Assembly (NCBI GenBank): GCA_963800975.1
Contig: CAWDDB010000002.1
Span: forward strand, 62,001 to 126,000
Direction: 5' to 3'
DNA from: JALYGY01 sp963800975
Lineage (GTDB): Bacteria > Actinomycetota > Rubrobacteria > Rubrobacterales > Rubrobacteraceae
Length of the DNA: 64,000 nt
This document shows positions 16,560 through 25,757 of the stretch, in pieces. Made by a program: the position numbers and the translations under genes. Position 1 is the first letter of the stretch; each line of letters starts with the position of its first letter. The notes beneath the pieces are model-generated. The model had not been told where the DNA came from. It worked only from the letters and a program-made list of their open reading frames with translations, and searched no databases.

Positions 16560-17387
16560 GTGGAGCGGGTAGAGGCATCCACGTTCGAGATGGGCGACGA
16601 GCGCGTGGCCTGGGAAGGCCTCGCGGAGTCGTGCAAGCCGCCCGTGCGGCGGTTCGGGGCGTTCTTGCTCGTGGGCTTCGCGTTCTTCGCCGCGGCCACC
16701 ACCGCGGTCGTCCTCTTCTACAACGTCTTCGGCACGCCTCCCGTCAAAGGCGGCGGCGTCGCCGTGCCAAGGGAGGCCTTCTACGCGACCATGATCTCGG
16801 CCCCCGTGCTCGCCGTCGGCGGCTACGCCGTCTGGCTCGCGAGGAGCCTGCGCTCCTACGCGGCGTTCTCCTCGTTGCTGCGGCGGGGCGGGCTCGACCC
16901 CAGACGCCCGACCGCGAGGGGGCTCGGTGCGTACTCGGACGAGCAGCTCCTCGCCATCCGGTCCCGCTACGAGCGGCTCCCCGAAGGGAACCGGAGGGCG
17001 CGCCTGCGGCGGACCTTCGGGTTCCGCGAAGATGACTCGTTCACGCTCGGCCCCTTGAGCGTGCTACCCGGCACCTTCGAGATGGGGGCCCTGAGGGTCG
17101 AGTGGGAGACAAATTTGCTCCTCGAAGCGGGCGAGCCGATGCCCGAGATCTCCTGGTGGGTCGAGAGCCGGACCGGGCTCCTGCCGCGCCGCGCCGACGA
17201 GACCAGGCGCCTCGCCTACGCGCTCCGCTACACCGCCGAGTCGGTGCGCGAGCTCAAGCGGCGCTACGGCTACCGGACCGACCGCTGGCACGACACCGTC
17301 CCCGAGGGCAAGCTCTTCGGCGCCGTGCGCGACTACGAGGATGCCCTGCGCATCCAGGCCACCCTGAGCCGCAGGATTCGCGGCTAG
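16560..17387 (+). CDS. Two-span membrane protein, function unknown
   Basis: From the leaderless GTG 16560 the product is 275 residues. Two hydrophobic segments lie near the N-terminus (FGAFLLVGFAFFAAATTAVVLFY and MISAPVLAVGGYAVWLA). A long, highly charged cytoplasmic region follows, with many Arg/Glu (ELKRRYGYRTDRWHDTVPEGKLFGAVRDYEDALRI). Two similar phrases, STFEMGDERVAWEG and GTFEMGALRVEWET, occur at residues 8 and 175 and hint at an internal duplication. I do not recognise the family. Confidence 0.65.
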   Translation: MERVEASTFEMGDERVAWEGLAESCKPPVRRFGAFLLVGFAFFAAATTAVVLFYNVFGTPPVKGGGVAVPREAFYATMISAPVLAVGGYAVWLARSLRSYAAFSSLLRRGGLDPRRPTARGLGAYSDEQLLAIRSRYERLPEGNRRARLRRTFGFREDDSFTLGPLSVLPGTFEMGALRVEWETNLLLEAGEPMPEISWWVESRTGLLPRRADETRRLAYALRYTAESVRELKRRYGYRTDRWHDTVPEGKLFGAVRDYEDALRIQATLSRRIRG

Positions 17388-17431
17388 GGGACCGCCGCGC
17401 CGTCCGCGTGGAGCGGCGATCGGGTAATGGC

Positions 17432-17437
17432 TATACT
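17432..17437 (+). promoter_or_regulatory. -10 element TATACT upstream of the DASS transporter
   Basis: TATACT lies 44 bases before the ATG at 17482, leaving a short leader with GGGAGGGG as ribosome binding site. No clear -35 is visible. Confidence 0.4.
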
Positions 17438-17481
17438 GGCCCGCGGGCAGGAGCCACGATCAGTCGCACGGGAGGGGTTGC

Positions 17482-19074
17482 ATGACGGAGGACGTACGGC
17501 CGAGCGGCACCTACAAGACGCTCGAAGAGCAGCGGGAGGTGCTCTCTCCCGCGGAGGAGCGCTTCGAGCGGTTGCGCCAGACGACCGGGCTCTTTCTCGG
17601 GCCGGTAGCCTTTCTCGTCATGTACTTTCTGCCGCTGCCGCTGGACCAGAGCCAGCAGACCCTGGCCGCCATACTCTCGTTCACCATCGTCTACTGGCTC
17701 TCCGAGGCCATACCCATACCCGTAACCGCCGTCCTCGCGCTGGCGCTTTGCGTGGTGCTCAACGTGCCAGGCGTGGGGCCGAACGCGGACGACGCTCCCG
17801 GCGACATCGTCTTCGGGGCGTTCATGGACCCCGTCATCTTCCTGTTCATCGGGGCCTTCATCATCGCGCAGGCAATGATCACGCACGGCCTCGACCGCAG
17901 GTTCGCCTTCCTGGTGCTCTCCATCCCCGGAATCGCCCGCTCGACCTACGGCATAATCATCGCCTTCGGCGCGATCGCGGCCTCGATCAGCGCCTTTATC
18001 TCCAACACCACGACCGCGGCTATGCTCCTCCCCATCGGTCTCGGGATGATGGGGGCGCTCGGCGGGATGGTGCAGGAGCAGTCAGATACGGATCGCGACG
18101 TCAGCCGCCTGCGCTTCGGGACCGCGCTGATGCTCATGATCTCCTACGGCGCCGGCGTCGGCGGGCTACTGACGCCCATCGGCACCCCGCCCAACCTCAT
18201 CGGCATCAGCTTCATCGAAGAGGAGACGGACGTCACGATCACCTTCTTCGGCTGGGTCCTGACCGCGGCTCCGATAGTCCTGCTCATGTTCCTGGCGCTG
18301 TGCACCATCCTGATCCTGCTCAACCGCCCGGAGGTGCGCAGGATCTCGGGCGCAGAGGAGTACATAGCCGAGGAGCGCGGCAAGCTCGGCTCGTTCTCGG
18401 TAGGCGAGCGTAACACCCTGATCGTCTTCGCCTTCGCCGTCTCGCTCTGGATCCTGCCGGGCCTCACGGCGCTCGTCTTCGGCAACGAGTCCACGATCTA
18501 CACCGCGATCTACAGCAGGCTGGACGAGGGGACGGTCGCGATCATCGCCGCCGCGCTCCTCTTCCTGCTGCCCATAAACTGGTCCGAGCGGCGCTTCACG
18601 ATGACCTGGAACCAGGCCGTTCGCATAGACTGGGGGACCGTTATCCTCTTCGGCTGCGGCATCGCGCTCGGCACGCTCCTCTCCGACACGGGCCTCGCCG
18701 AGCTCATCGGCAACGGCATCGCCGACGCGTTCGGCTTCACGAGCCTGGTCGCGGTCTCCGCCGTCTCCGCGCTCATCGCCATCATAATCTCGGAGACGAC
18801 GTCGAACACCGCGTCGGCCACGATCGTGGTGCCGATCGTCATCCCGATAGCCAACGCCGCCGGGCTAGACCCGCTGGTGCCGGCGCTCGCGGCCGTCTTC
18901 GGGGCCTCCTTCGGCTTCATGATGCCCGTCAGCACGCCGCAGAACGCCGTCGTCTACGGTTCAGGCATGATCCCGATAACCAAGATGGTCCGCTCCGGCG
19001 CGGTCTTCGACATCATAGGCCTGATCCTCATAGTGCTCCTCATCCCGGTGATGGCCGGCCTGACCCTGCTTTGA
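17482..19074 (+). CDS. DASS/SLC13-family Na+-coupled dicarboxylate or sulfate symporter
   Basis: This 530-residue polytopic membrane protein has the two Ser-Asn-Thr motifs that bind sodium and substrate in DASS transporters: SAFISNTTTAAMLLPIG in the first half and ISETTSNTASATIVVPI in the second. Further signs are IVYWLSEAIPIPVTA, GVGGLLTPIGTPPNLIG and GFMMPVSTPQNAVVYGSG. The length is normal. It probably imports succinate-like dicarboxylates, though sulfate cannot be excluded. It appears to be monocistronic, with the PhoD-like gene starting 28 bases downstream. Confidence 0.92.
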   Translation: MTEDVRPSGTYKTLEEQREVLSPAEERFERLRQTTGLFLGPVAFLVMYFLPLPLDQSQQTLAAILSFTIVYWLSEAIPIPVTAVLALALCVVLNVPGVGPNADDAPGDIVFGAFMDPVIFLFIGAFIIAQAMITHGLDRRFAFLVLSIPGIARSTYGIIIAFGAIAASISAFISNTTTAAMLLPIGLGMMGALGGMVQEQSDTDRDVSRLRFGTALMLMISYGAGVGGLLTPIGTPPNLIGISFIEEETDVTITFFGWVLTAAPIVLLMFLALCTILILLNRPEVRRISGAEEYIAEERGKLGSFSVGERNTLIVFAFAVSLWILPGLTALVFGNESTIYTAIYSRLDEGTVAIIAAALLFLLPINWSERRFTMTWNQAVRIDWGTVILFGCGIALGTLLSDTGLAELIGNGIADAFGFTSLVAVSAVSALIAIIISETTSNTASATIVVPIVIPIANAAGLDPLVPALAAVFGASFGFMMPVSTPQNAVVYGSGMIPITKMVRSGAVFDIIGLILIVLLIPVMAGLTLL

Positions 19075-19102
19075 TGCAACCATCAAAGGGTAGAAGGGGA
19101 AC

Positions 19103-20771
19103 ATGTCGCGGAACCTGATCCTCGGTCCCCTGCTGCGCCACGTCGGTTCTACCGACGCCACCGTGTGGGTGGAGACCGACGCTCCCTGCGAGGTCGAGGT
19201 GCGAACCGGTGCCTCCTCGGGCCGATCCCCCACCTTCACGGTCGAGGGTCACCATTACGCCCTCGTCGTCGTCGACGGCCTGGAGCCCGGCTCGGCCGAG
19301 GAGTACGTGGTCCGGCTCGACGGGGAGCCGGCGTGGCCCGAGCCGGGCTACACCTTCTCGACGCCGACGATCAGGACGATCATGCCAGACGGCGGGCTGA
19401 GGCTCGTGTTCGGCTCCTGCCGAGTCTCGGTACCGCACGAGCCTCCGTACACCCGCAAGCGGGGCGTGATGATGCGCGGCGGCACGAGCGGGAAGAGGTT
19501 CGCCCGCGACGCACTCCACTGCCTCGCGCTAAGGTTGAGCGACCAGCCTCCCGAAGAGTGGCCCGACGCGCTGGTGCTGCTCGGGGACCAGATCTACGCT
19601 GACGAGCCCTCGCCCGGCACCATGGAATACATCAGAGTCGAGGCGAGACCCCGAGCACCCGCCCGGGGTCGCAGACTTCGAGGAGTACACGCGCCTGTAC
19701 TGGGACGCCTGGAAGGACCCGGTCACCCGGTGGCTCCTCTCGAGCATCCCCTCGGCCATGATCTTCGACGACCACGACGTCCACGACGACTGGAACACCT
19801 CGGCGGCGTGGGTGCAGGAGATGCGCTCCAAGTCCTGGTGGGAGGAGCGGGTCATCGGGGCGTTCATGTCTTACTGGGTCTACCAGCACCTCGGCAACCT
19901 GTCCCCGGAGGAGCTGGCAGAGGACGAGCTCTTCCAGAGGGTTCAAGTGGCCGGCGACGCGACCCGCATGCTGCGCGAGTTCGCGTACAAGGCGGACAGG
20001 GAGATCGGAGACTCCCGCTGGAGCTACCACCGCGACTTCGGGAACACGCGCCTGATCATGATGGACTCGCGCGCCGGACGCGTTCTAGAAGAGGACAAGC
20101 GCTCCATGCTCGGCGACGAGGAGTGGGCCTGGATCGAGGACATGGCGATCGGGGACTTCGATCACCTCCTCTTCGGCACCTCGCTCCCCTTCCTCCTATC
20201 CCCTGGCCTGCACCACCTCGAGGGCTGGAACGAGGCCGTCTGCGGCGGCGCGTGGGGACCCCAGGCCGCGAAGCTCGGCGAGAAGGTCCGTCAGGCCCTC
20301 GACCTGGAGCACTGGGCGGCCTTCCGCTCCTCCTTCGCGAAGCTCACCGGGCTGCTGCGGGACGTGGGCGCAGGCGAGAAGGGAGAACCCCCTTCCTCCG
20401 TACTGGTCCTCTCCGGCGACGTCCACCACGGCTACCTGGCCGAGATGAGCTTCGGCGACGGCGTTCGGAGCGGGATCTACCAGTCGGTCGGCTCCCCCCT
20501 GCGAAACCCCCTGGGCACCCCCGAGCGCCTCACCCTCGGGGCGGGCTGGACAAAGCAGGGAGAGCGTATCGGAAAGGCGCTTGCCAGGCTCGCCGGCGTC
20601 GAGGAGCCACCCCTCCGGTGGCACCTGACCCACGAGAAACCCTGGTTCGAGAACCACATATCCACCCTCGAGCTCAGTGGCCGCGAAGCCAGGCTGAAGG
20701 TGGAGAAGACCGTACCAGAGGATGAGGGCAAGCCCAGACTCGTCACGATCCTCGAACGCAGGCTGGCGTGA
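19103..20771 (+). CDS. PhoD-like alkaline phosphatase/phosphodiesterase, one frameshift
   Basis: The N-terminal part (19103 to about 19632) reads ILGPLLRHVGSTDATVWVETD, the PhoD N-terminal fold, then LVFGSCRVS and ALVLLGDQIYADEP, a metal-ligand motif. The frame then shifts: corrected, it continues PEHPPGVADFEEYTRLY and on to IFDDHDVHDDWNTS and VLVLSGDVHHGYLAEM, the remaining metal-binding motifs, to the stop at 20771. One extra or missing base near 19632 explains the break. The corrected protein is about 555 residues. There is no signal peptide, so unlike Bacillus PhoD it is probably cytoplasmic. Confidence 0.85.
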
Positions 20772-20773
20772 GT

Positions 20774-21055
20774 CGTAGCACGGCGCTTTTGGCGCCTTGT
20801 CAGCACGCTGCGCCCGACTGCGTCGGGCTCCGCTTGTCAGCACACATCGGCAGGCGTTGCCTGCCTCGTTTGTCAGCACGCATCGGCCAGCAAAGCTGGC
20901 CTCGCTTTCAGCAAGAGGGCTTCTCCTCCCTCCGAGCGCAAGCTGACGAGCCGCCCTTCGAGGCGAAGCCGAGGGGTAGGCGGGCTGACAAGCGAGGCGT
21001 TAGCCGATGCGTGCTGACAAGCCTGCATAGCAGGCGTGCTGGCGACCGAAGGGAG
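20774..21055. repeat. Composite palindromic repeat, copy C
   Basis: The left half has four GTCAGCAC or TTCAGCA boxes separated by hairpins with different but self-complementary arms: CCCGAC-TGC-GTCGGG, GGCAGGC-GTT-GCCTGCC and GGCCAGC-AAA-GCTGGCC. The 31-base core (20917-20947) is identical to copy A. The right half carries GCTGAC and GTGCTGAC in the opposite sense, so the whole forms a large branched palindrome. It fills the gap between the phosphatase and cupin genes and ends just before the cupin ribosome binding site. Confidence 0.75.
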
Positions 21056-21061
21056 CTAAAA

Positions 21062-21454
21062 ATGCACGTCTTTTCGCCCGAGGATATGGAGACCCGGCGG
21101 GCTCCGGGTGACTGGTTTACGGGGAACGTCTGGCAGGAGTTCGCGGGCGTGCCGAGCCCTGGCGCGAGGCTGCTCCGGGTGCTCTTCGAGCCGGGGTCGC
21201 GCACGAACTGGCACACCCACCCCGAGGGGCAGTTTCTCTTCGTCGTTACCGGCGTCGGACGCGCGGGGACCGAGGAAGGGGAGATCCAGGAGATCGAGGC
21301 CGGAGACACGGTCTTCTTCGGCCCCGGCGAGAAACACTGGCACGGCGCAGGTCCAGACACCTTCATGGTCCACATGGCCCTAAACCCCGCGCTGACCACG
21401 GAGGGCGACACCGAGTGGCTGGAGCCGGTCACGGACGAGGAGTACGCGCCGTAG
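21062..21454 (+). CDS. Cupin-domain protein
   Basis: The 130-residue single-domain cupin starts at ATG 21062, with AAGGGAG eight bases upstream. The metal-binding cupin motifs are WHTHPEGQFLFVVTGVGR (motif 1, with two His and a Glu) and FFGPGEKHWHGA (motif 2 His). The sequence style matches the hydroxynitrile-lyase-like or carboxymuconolactone-associated small cupins. The substrate is unknown. The gene is single, between repeat copy C and the convergent flavoprotein operon. Confidence 0.85.
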   Translation: MHVFSPEDMETRRAPGDWFTGNVWQEFAGVPSPGARLLRVLFEPGSRTNWHTHPEGQFLFVVTGVGRAGTEEGEIQEIEAGDTVFFGPGEKHWHGAGPDTFMVHMALNPALTTEGDTEWLEPVTDEEYAP

Positions 21455-21600
21455 GGGCACCTCCCCGCCTCGAGGCGGCCTGCGTCAGGCGGTCTCGGTG
21501 AGGTGGTCCAGGTTGTGGGCGCGCTTTCCTTCCTCGTCCAGCATCACCTCCACGCTTCGCGTCGCCTCCAGCAGCTCGCGGATCCGGGCGCCGGGCTATG

Positions 21601-22719
21601 CTACCCGATTCGCAGCCCGCGCCAGCGTTCGAACAATTCTTCGAACCCCGTCGCCAGGCTGCGCGACGGGCCTTCGATCTCGGCCTCCACGTCCCCCGCG
21701 GGCGGCAGGCCGTTGGGGTAGCGCAGCGAGATCCTGCTGTACCGGCCCTCGCCGTGGCCGACGTAGCACTCTGGCTCGGGCAGGTGTGGCTCCGTCGCGT
21801 CCGCGAGACCGAGCCTTTGCAGGATCTCGTCCGCCGCGGTCCTGCCCTCCGCCGCTGCGGCGTCGGCGGCGCGCGGCAGCGGAGCGGCCGCTGCGTCGCC
21901 CACGACGAAGAGCCCCGGCTCGGCGCTCTCGAACCGCGACGATACGGGCACCAGCGGTCCCTCCCCACCCAGCCCGGCTAGCAGCGGGGAGCGTGCGTGG
22001 CGTGGGACGACCAGCGCAAGGTCGCACCCGACCTCTATGCCGTCCGCCGAACGCAGGCTTCCCGCGCCGAACGAACCCGGGTCCGGCCGGAAACCGGGGA
22101 GGAGATCGACGCCGGCCTCCGCGCACGAGCGGGCCAGAAACTCCGGCACCCCGCCGCCGACGGCGGAGAGCGGTATCTCCTCGGGTGTCGTAAGCACGAC
22201 CCTGACGTCGCGGTCCGCGTAGTACGACGCGAGCTCCATCGCCAGGGCGAACGGCGCGGGAGGACAGCGGTAGGGCAGGGATGAGACGACCACCGCCATG
22301 GTCCCGCCCCGCAGCTCCTGTACGGCGTTCGACGCCGCCTCCGCGCCTGCTGGATCCCAGAAAGCGTGGACGCCTGGAATGCCGGGGACCTGGCCAGGGT
22401 CGAGCATGAGGCCCGGCGCCGCGACCACGGCGTCGGCCTCGAGTGTCCGGCCGTCGATGGTTACGCCGCCGCCGGAGATGGCTTCCACCTCTCCGGTCTG
22501 GATCTTCACGCCCGGGATCGAGAGGCGCGCGCTCCATGACCGTCGTGCTTCTCTTCCGAGGGCGACGGGTATGGCGGCGGGGAGATACTCTACCTCGAGA
22601 ACGCGCTCGAAGAGGATCACGCGCACCATCTCTCCGGCACGGTCCTTCAGGCGTCGGGCGGCGGCGACGCCCCCAGGTCCGGCTCCTACTACTGCCACAG
22701 TGGCTGTGGGGTCGTTCAT
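21601..22719 (-). CDS. FAD/NAD(P)-dependent oxidoreductase, sulfide:quinone-oxidoreductase-like
   Basis: This 372-residue flavoprotein from ATG 22719 has the FAD motif VAVVGAGPGGVAAARRL at its start and a C-terminal FAD block FVVGDAAAAPLPRAADAAAAEGRTAADEI. The segment SSLPYRCPPAPFALAMELA matches the conserved Cys-containing CPPAP-x-E motif of sulfide:quinone oxidoreductases and flavocytochrome c sulfide dehydrogenases. Other redox cysteines are fewer than in classical SQR, so the substrate is uncertain. It starts one base after the histidinol dehydrogenase stop, so the two are tightly coupled. Confidence 0.85.
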   Translation of the reverse strand: MNDPTATVAVVGAGPGGVAAARRLKDRAGEMVRVILFERVLEVEYLPAAIPVALGREARRSWSARLSIPGVKIQTGEVEAISGGGVTIDGRTLEADAVVAAPGLMLDPGQVPGIPGVHAFWDPAGAEAASNAVQELRGGTMAVVVSSLPYRCPPAPFALAMELASYYADRDVRVVLTTPEEIPLSAVGGGVPEFLARSCAEAGVDLLPGFRPDPGSFGAGSLRSADGIEVGCDLALVVPRHARSPLLAGLGGEGPLVPVSSRFESAEPGLFVVGDAAAAPLPRAADAAAAEGRTAADEILQRLGLADATEPHLPEPECYVGHGEGRYSRISLRYPNGLPPAGDVEAEIEGPSRSLATGFEELFERWRGLRIG

Positions 22720-22720
22720 C

Positions 22721-24016
22721 TCAGCCCAGATCCCTGGCCCTGGGATGCTCATCCATCTCGAGCCGGATCTCGGCCGAGATCGCGTGCCCGAGCATGCCTT
22801 CGGCGCGGGAGATCTCCCCCGCCGCCACGGCCATGCGGCGGCTTGCCTCGGGCGTGAGCCGCTGGTAGGTGAGGGTCTTGAGGAACTTCCCGACCCACAG
22901 CCCGCCCGTGTAGCGGGCCGCCCCCGAGGTCGGCAGCGTGTGGTTGGTCCCGACAACCTTGTCCCCGAACGGGACCGTCGTACCCTCCCCGACGAAGAGC
23001 GAGCCGTAGTTCCTCAGGCTCTCCTCGTACGGCGCGTCGTCCTCGACCTGCAGCTCCAGGTGCTCGGGCGCGAACGCGTCGGAGAGCGCGATGGCCTCCC
23101 GCACGTCCTCGGCGATCACGACGGTGCCGTGGTCCCGCCAGGCCCTCCGGGTTACCTCGGCGGTCGGCCAGTCTTGCAACAAGCCTTCGATCTCGGAGAG
23201 GACCAGCTCGCCCAGCCTTCGAGAGGTGGTAACCAGCACCGCCGGTGAGGTTGGCCCGTGCTCGGCCTGGCCCAGGAGGTCGACGGCGACGACGCGGGGG
23301 CGGGCGCTGTCGTCCGCGATCACGAGTATCTCGGTCGGTCCGGCGATCAGGTCTATGCCGACCTTGCCGAAAAGCTGACGTTTGGCCTCCGCGACGTAGA
23401 CGTTGCCGGCGCCGACGAGCATGTCTACGGGCTCGAGGCCTTCGAGCGCACCGTAGGCCATCGCGGCCATCGCCTGGACGCCGCCGAGGGCGTAGATCTC
23501 GTCCGCGCCGGCCAGGCGCATGGCGTAGATCGTGGGCGCGTGGATGCCCCATTCGCCGGAGGGGGCGCTCATCGAGACGACCCTGCCGACACCCGCGACC
23601 TTTGCCGTGAGCACGCTCATGAGGGCCGAGGAGATGAGCTTGTATTGCCCGCCCGGCACGTAGGCGCCTACCGACCCCACCGGAACGTGCCGGTGCCCGA
23701 GCGTGACCCCCTCCCCCACCTCCGCGTCGAGCGGCGGGAGCGCAGCCAGTTGGGCCTCGGCGAACCCGCGCACCTGGGACACCGCGAGCCGCAGGTGTCC
23801 GCGCAGCTCCTCGTCCACGGTCGCGACCGCTCCCTCTATAGTCTCTTCGGAGAGCCGGAAGCTCTCGGGGTCCCAGCCGTCTAGCTCCCGCGAGTAGCCG
23901 CGCACGGCCGTCTCGCCGCGTGCCTCGACGTCGTCCAGGATCTGCGCGACCCTCTTCTTTACCTCCCGGCCGGCCTCGGCCGTGACCTCCTCGCCCTTCT
24001 TGAGGTAGTCCGCCAA
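22721..24016 (-). CDS. hisD: Histidinol dehydrogenase
   Basis: HisD oxidises L-histidinol to L-histidine in two NAD-dependent steps. The 431-residue product is full length. It shows the family blocks RHVPVGSVGAYVPGG, GVQAMAAMAYG, GPTEILVIADD, LLGQAEHGPTSPAVLVTTS (zinc-ligand Gln and His) and FAPEHLELQVED, where the Glu-His pair is catalytic, then NHTLPTSGAARYTGGL. No other his gene is nearby. It lies nine bases after a CtaG-like gene and one base before an SQR-like gene. Its role might be in histidine synthesis or an HisD-like side reaction. Confidence 0.9.
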   Translation of the reverse strand: MADYLKKGEEVTAEAGREVKKRVAQILDDVEARGETAVRGYSRELDGWDPESFRLSEETIEGAVATVDEELRGHLRLAVSQVRGFAEAQLAALPPLDAEVGEGVTLGHRHVPVGSVGAYVPGGQYKLISSALMSVLTAKVAGVGRVVSMSAPSGEWGIHAPTIYAMRLAGADEIYALGGVQAMAAMAYGALEGLEPVDMLVGAGNVYVAEAKRQLFGKVGIDLIAGPTEILVIADDSARPRVVAVDLLGQAEHGPTSPAVLVTTSRRLGELVLSEIEGLLQDWPTAEVTRRAWRDHGTVVIAEDVREAIALSDAFAPEHLELQVEDDAPYEESLRNYGSLFVGEGTTVPFGDKVVGTNHTLPTSGAARYTGGLWVGKFLKTLTYQRLTPEASRRMAVAAGEISRAEGMLGHAISAEIRLEMDEHPRARDLG

Positions 24017-24025
24017 GGTTCCTCC

Positions 24026-24925
24026 TTACTCGGTCGCCGGCCGGAGGCGCCGTTCGGGCCTCGCCGCGGCGCGCACGAAGAGCCAGCCCGCCGCCGTTGA
24101 AGCCGCCAGCATGTCCATGACCATCATCACGACGCCCGAGAGCCTCTGGTCGGCGACGGCGGAGAGCCCGAAAGGCATCACCCCGTGCTGGTGGTCGTAG
24201 ACGAGGCCGGGCGACCAGATGAGCAACGCCGCGAGCAGCCCAGCCCCCACCTGGGCGAACGCCAGGTACGCCAGCTTGCCCCGGAGGCTCATTCCCCCGG
24301 AGCCGACCACCGGCAGCCAGAACAGCGTTCCCGCGAGGACAAAGCCGGCCAGCTGTAGCGCGTAGGCGGTGGGGAATCCCAGGACCACCGAGTGGACCGC
24401 CGGCAGGTGGGGGACGTACATGGCGAGCAGCCAGAATCCGAGCCCGGCCGCCGCGACCGTGTACGCCCTCGAGTCATCCTTTGCCGGGAGAAACCCCGCA
24501 GGCCGCAACACAGCCAGCAGCCCCACCGCGAAAAGCGGCGGGGCGACGTTCAGCAGCAGCTCGAGCTGCAACATGTAGGCGAGGTGCGAACCGCGCGCGA
24601 CGAGGGAACCGAGCGGGGAGGCCGCGGCGAGGCACGCCACTACAATACCAGCGGCGAGGGCGACGGCCGGGAGCGGGTCAAGGCCCCGGCGCGACCGCCA
24701 GGCGACGAACGCGAGACCGGCGAGCGCGACGAGCGCCAGCGCCGTGTTCCAACCCGCAAAGGTCAGTAGTTCCTGGGACCCGCCACCGCCGCTGGCAAGG
24801 TCCGCGCCGGGGCCACCGTGTCCCCCGGCTCCTCCGGCCGCGCCGTGCGTCTCGTGGGCGCCTGCGGCGTGGTGGTGCGGGTTCCGTCCGCCGCCGGTCC
24901 CGTGCTCGTGTCCGTTGCCCTGCAC
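24026..24925 (-). CDS. CtaG-family membrane protein (cytochrome oxidase assembly type) with His-rich N-terminus
   Basis: The 299-residue protein begins with a His/Gly-rich segment (HEHGTGG, NPHHHAAGAHETHG) that probably binds copper or another metal. A multi-span domain of the caa3-type CtaG family follows: ASPLGSLVARGSHLAYMLQLELLLNVAPPLFAVG, WLLAMYVPHLPAVHSVV and SAVADQRLSGVVMMVMDM. CtaG proteins act in CuA/CuB centre assembly of heme-copper oxidases. It stands between a CcdA-like gene (22 bases) and hisD (9 bases) in one operon. Confidence 0.85.
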   Translation of the reverse strand: MQGNGHEHGTGGGRNPHHHAAGAHETHGAAGGAGGHGGPGADLASGGGGSQELLTFAGWNTALALVALAGLAFVAWRSRRGLDPLPAVALAAGIVVACLAAASPLGSLVARGSHLAYMLQLELLLNVAPPLFAVGLLAVLRPAGFLPAKDDSRAYTVAAAGLGFWLLAMYVPHLPAVHSVVLGFPTAYALQLAGFVLAGTLFWLPVVGSGGMSLRGKLAYLAFAQVGAGLLAALLIWSPGLVYDHQHGVMPFGLSAVADQRLSGVVMMVMDMLAASTAAGWLFVRAAARPERRLRPATE

Positions 24926-24947
24926 CTGACCCCCTACCGGCCCCGGC

Positions 24948-25739
24948 TCACGGGACCGCCAGCAGCGCGGCCACCGGCACGAGCAGCACCCCGACGCCCA
25001 CCAGCATCAGACCCGTTGCTCGCTCCAGCCGAGCCCCGTGCGCCTGCGCGAGGTCCATGACGGCGGCGTAGGTCTTGGGCGCGAGCAGGACCGGCAGGAG
25101 GAAAGGCACCACCATGGTCGCCGCGTAGAGCATCACCAGGGACGCGCCCAGGGCGAAGCTCCCCGTCGCGCCCGCCAGCACCACGAGGGCGTAGAGGTAG
25201 GGGCCGCAGCACGTTGCGCAATACTGGCCGAAGGCGATGCCCGCGCTAAACGGCCTCTGGAACGAGGCCCTGCCGCTCCGGATCAGGTACAGGGGACCCC
25301 TGCACCTGGCGAGCCAGCCCTGCCGCAACACCCCGAGCGCCGCGAGCCCGAGCAGTATCGCCAGGATCCCGCCGAGCACGGCGAGCACCCAGGCGTACCG
25401 TCCGAGAGCCCAGGCCACGCCACCCAGCGTCACGGCCACCGGAAGGTAGAAGAGCACGTAGCCGGCAGCGAAGATCGCCGCGGACCTTCGCACCTCTCCC
25501 GGCCCCGACTCTTCGGCCCTCTGGGCGGCAAGGTTCCTGAGCACGACCGTCAACGTCGCGGACATCTGCAGCTGGCAGGGGGCCATGACCACGAACCCGG
25601 CCGCGAGCAGCAGCCCGCCGGCGAAGACGAGCGTCCACTGGGGCGAGCGGCTCGCCACGGCGAAAGCCGCCAGCGCGAGTACCAGGAAGAAGGCGACGCC
25701 TGCGGCGACGCCCCGGCCGCGGTCGAGGGAAAAGTTCAA
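24948..25739 (-). CDS. CcdA/DsbD-type transmembrane thiol protein
   Basis: This 263-residue protein has about six or more hydrophobic spans. Cysteines occur in FVVMAPCQLQMSATL in an early span and in FGQYCATCCGPYLYALVV in a later one, the paired-Cys layout of CcdA/DsbD-gamma proteins that move electrons across the membrane to extracytoplasmic thiols. It follows the DUF1326 gene by 18 bases and precedes the CtaG-like gene. A role in cytochrome c or copper-site assembly is inferred. Heavy-metal transport-type CcdA homologues are an alternative. Confidence 0.82.
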   Translation of the reverse strand: MNFSLDRGRGVAAGVAFFLVLALAAFAVASRSPQWTLVFAGGLLLAAGFVVMAPCQLQMSATLTVVLRNLAAQRAEESGPGEVRRSAAIFAAGYVLFYLPVAVTLGGVAWALGRYAWVLAVLGGILAILLGLAALGVLRQGWLARCRGPLYLIRSGRASFQRPFSAGIAFGQYCATCCGPYLYALVVLAGATGSFALGASLVMLYAATMVVPFLLPVLLAPKTYAAVMDLAQAHGARLERATGLMLVGVGVLLVPVAALLAVP

Positions 25740-25757
25740 CGGGGCTCCGACTCGGGT

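Noticed and set aside
20774..21055. Integron attC array
   Set aside because: No integrase gene and no GTTRRRY-type core sites are present; neighbouring genes are ordinary and differ in orientation.
21480..21600. Short minus-strand frame reading RIRELLEATRSVEVMLDEEGKRAHNLDHL after the SQR-like gene
   Set aside because: The composition looks real, but there is no start with a ribosome site and a stop precedes it. It may be a C-terminal remnant, too weak to list.
24026..24925. Copper sensor kinase or chaperone for the His-rich protein
   Set aside because: The spans and the SPLGSL and APPLF motifs identify a CtaG-type membrane protein.
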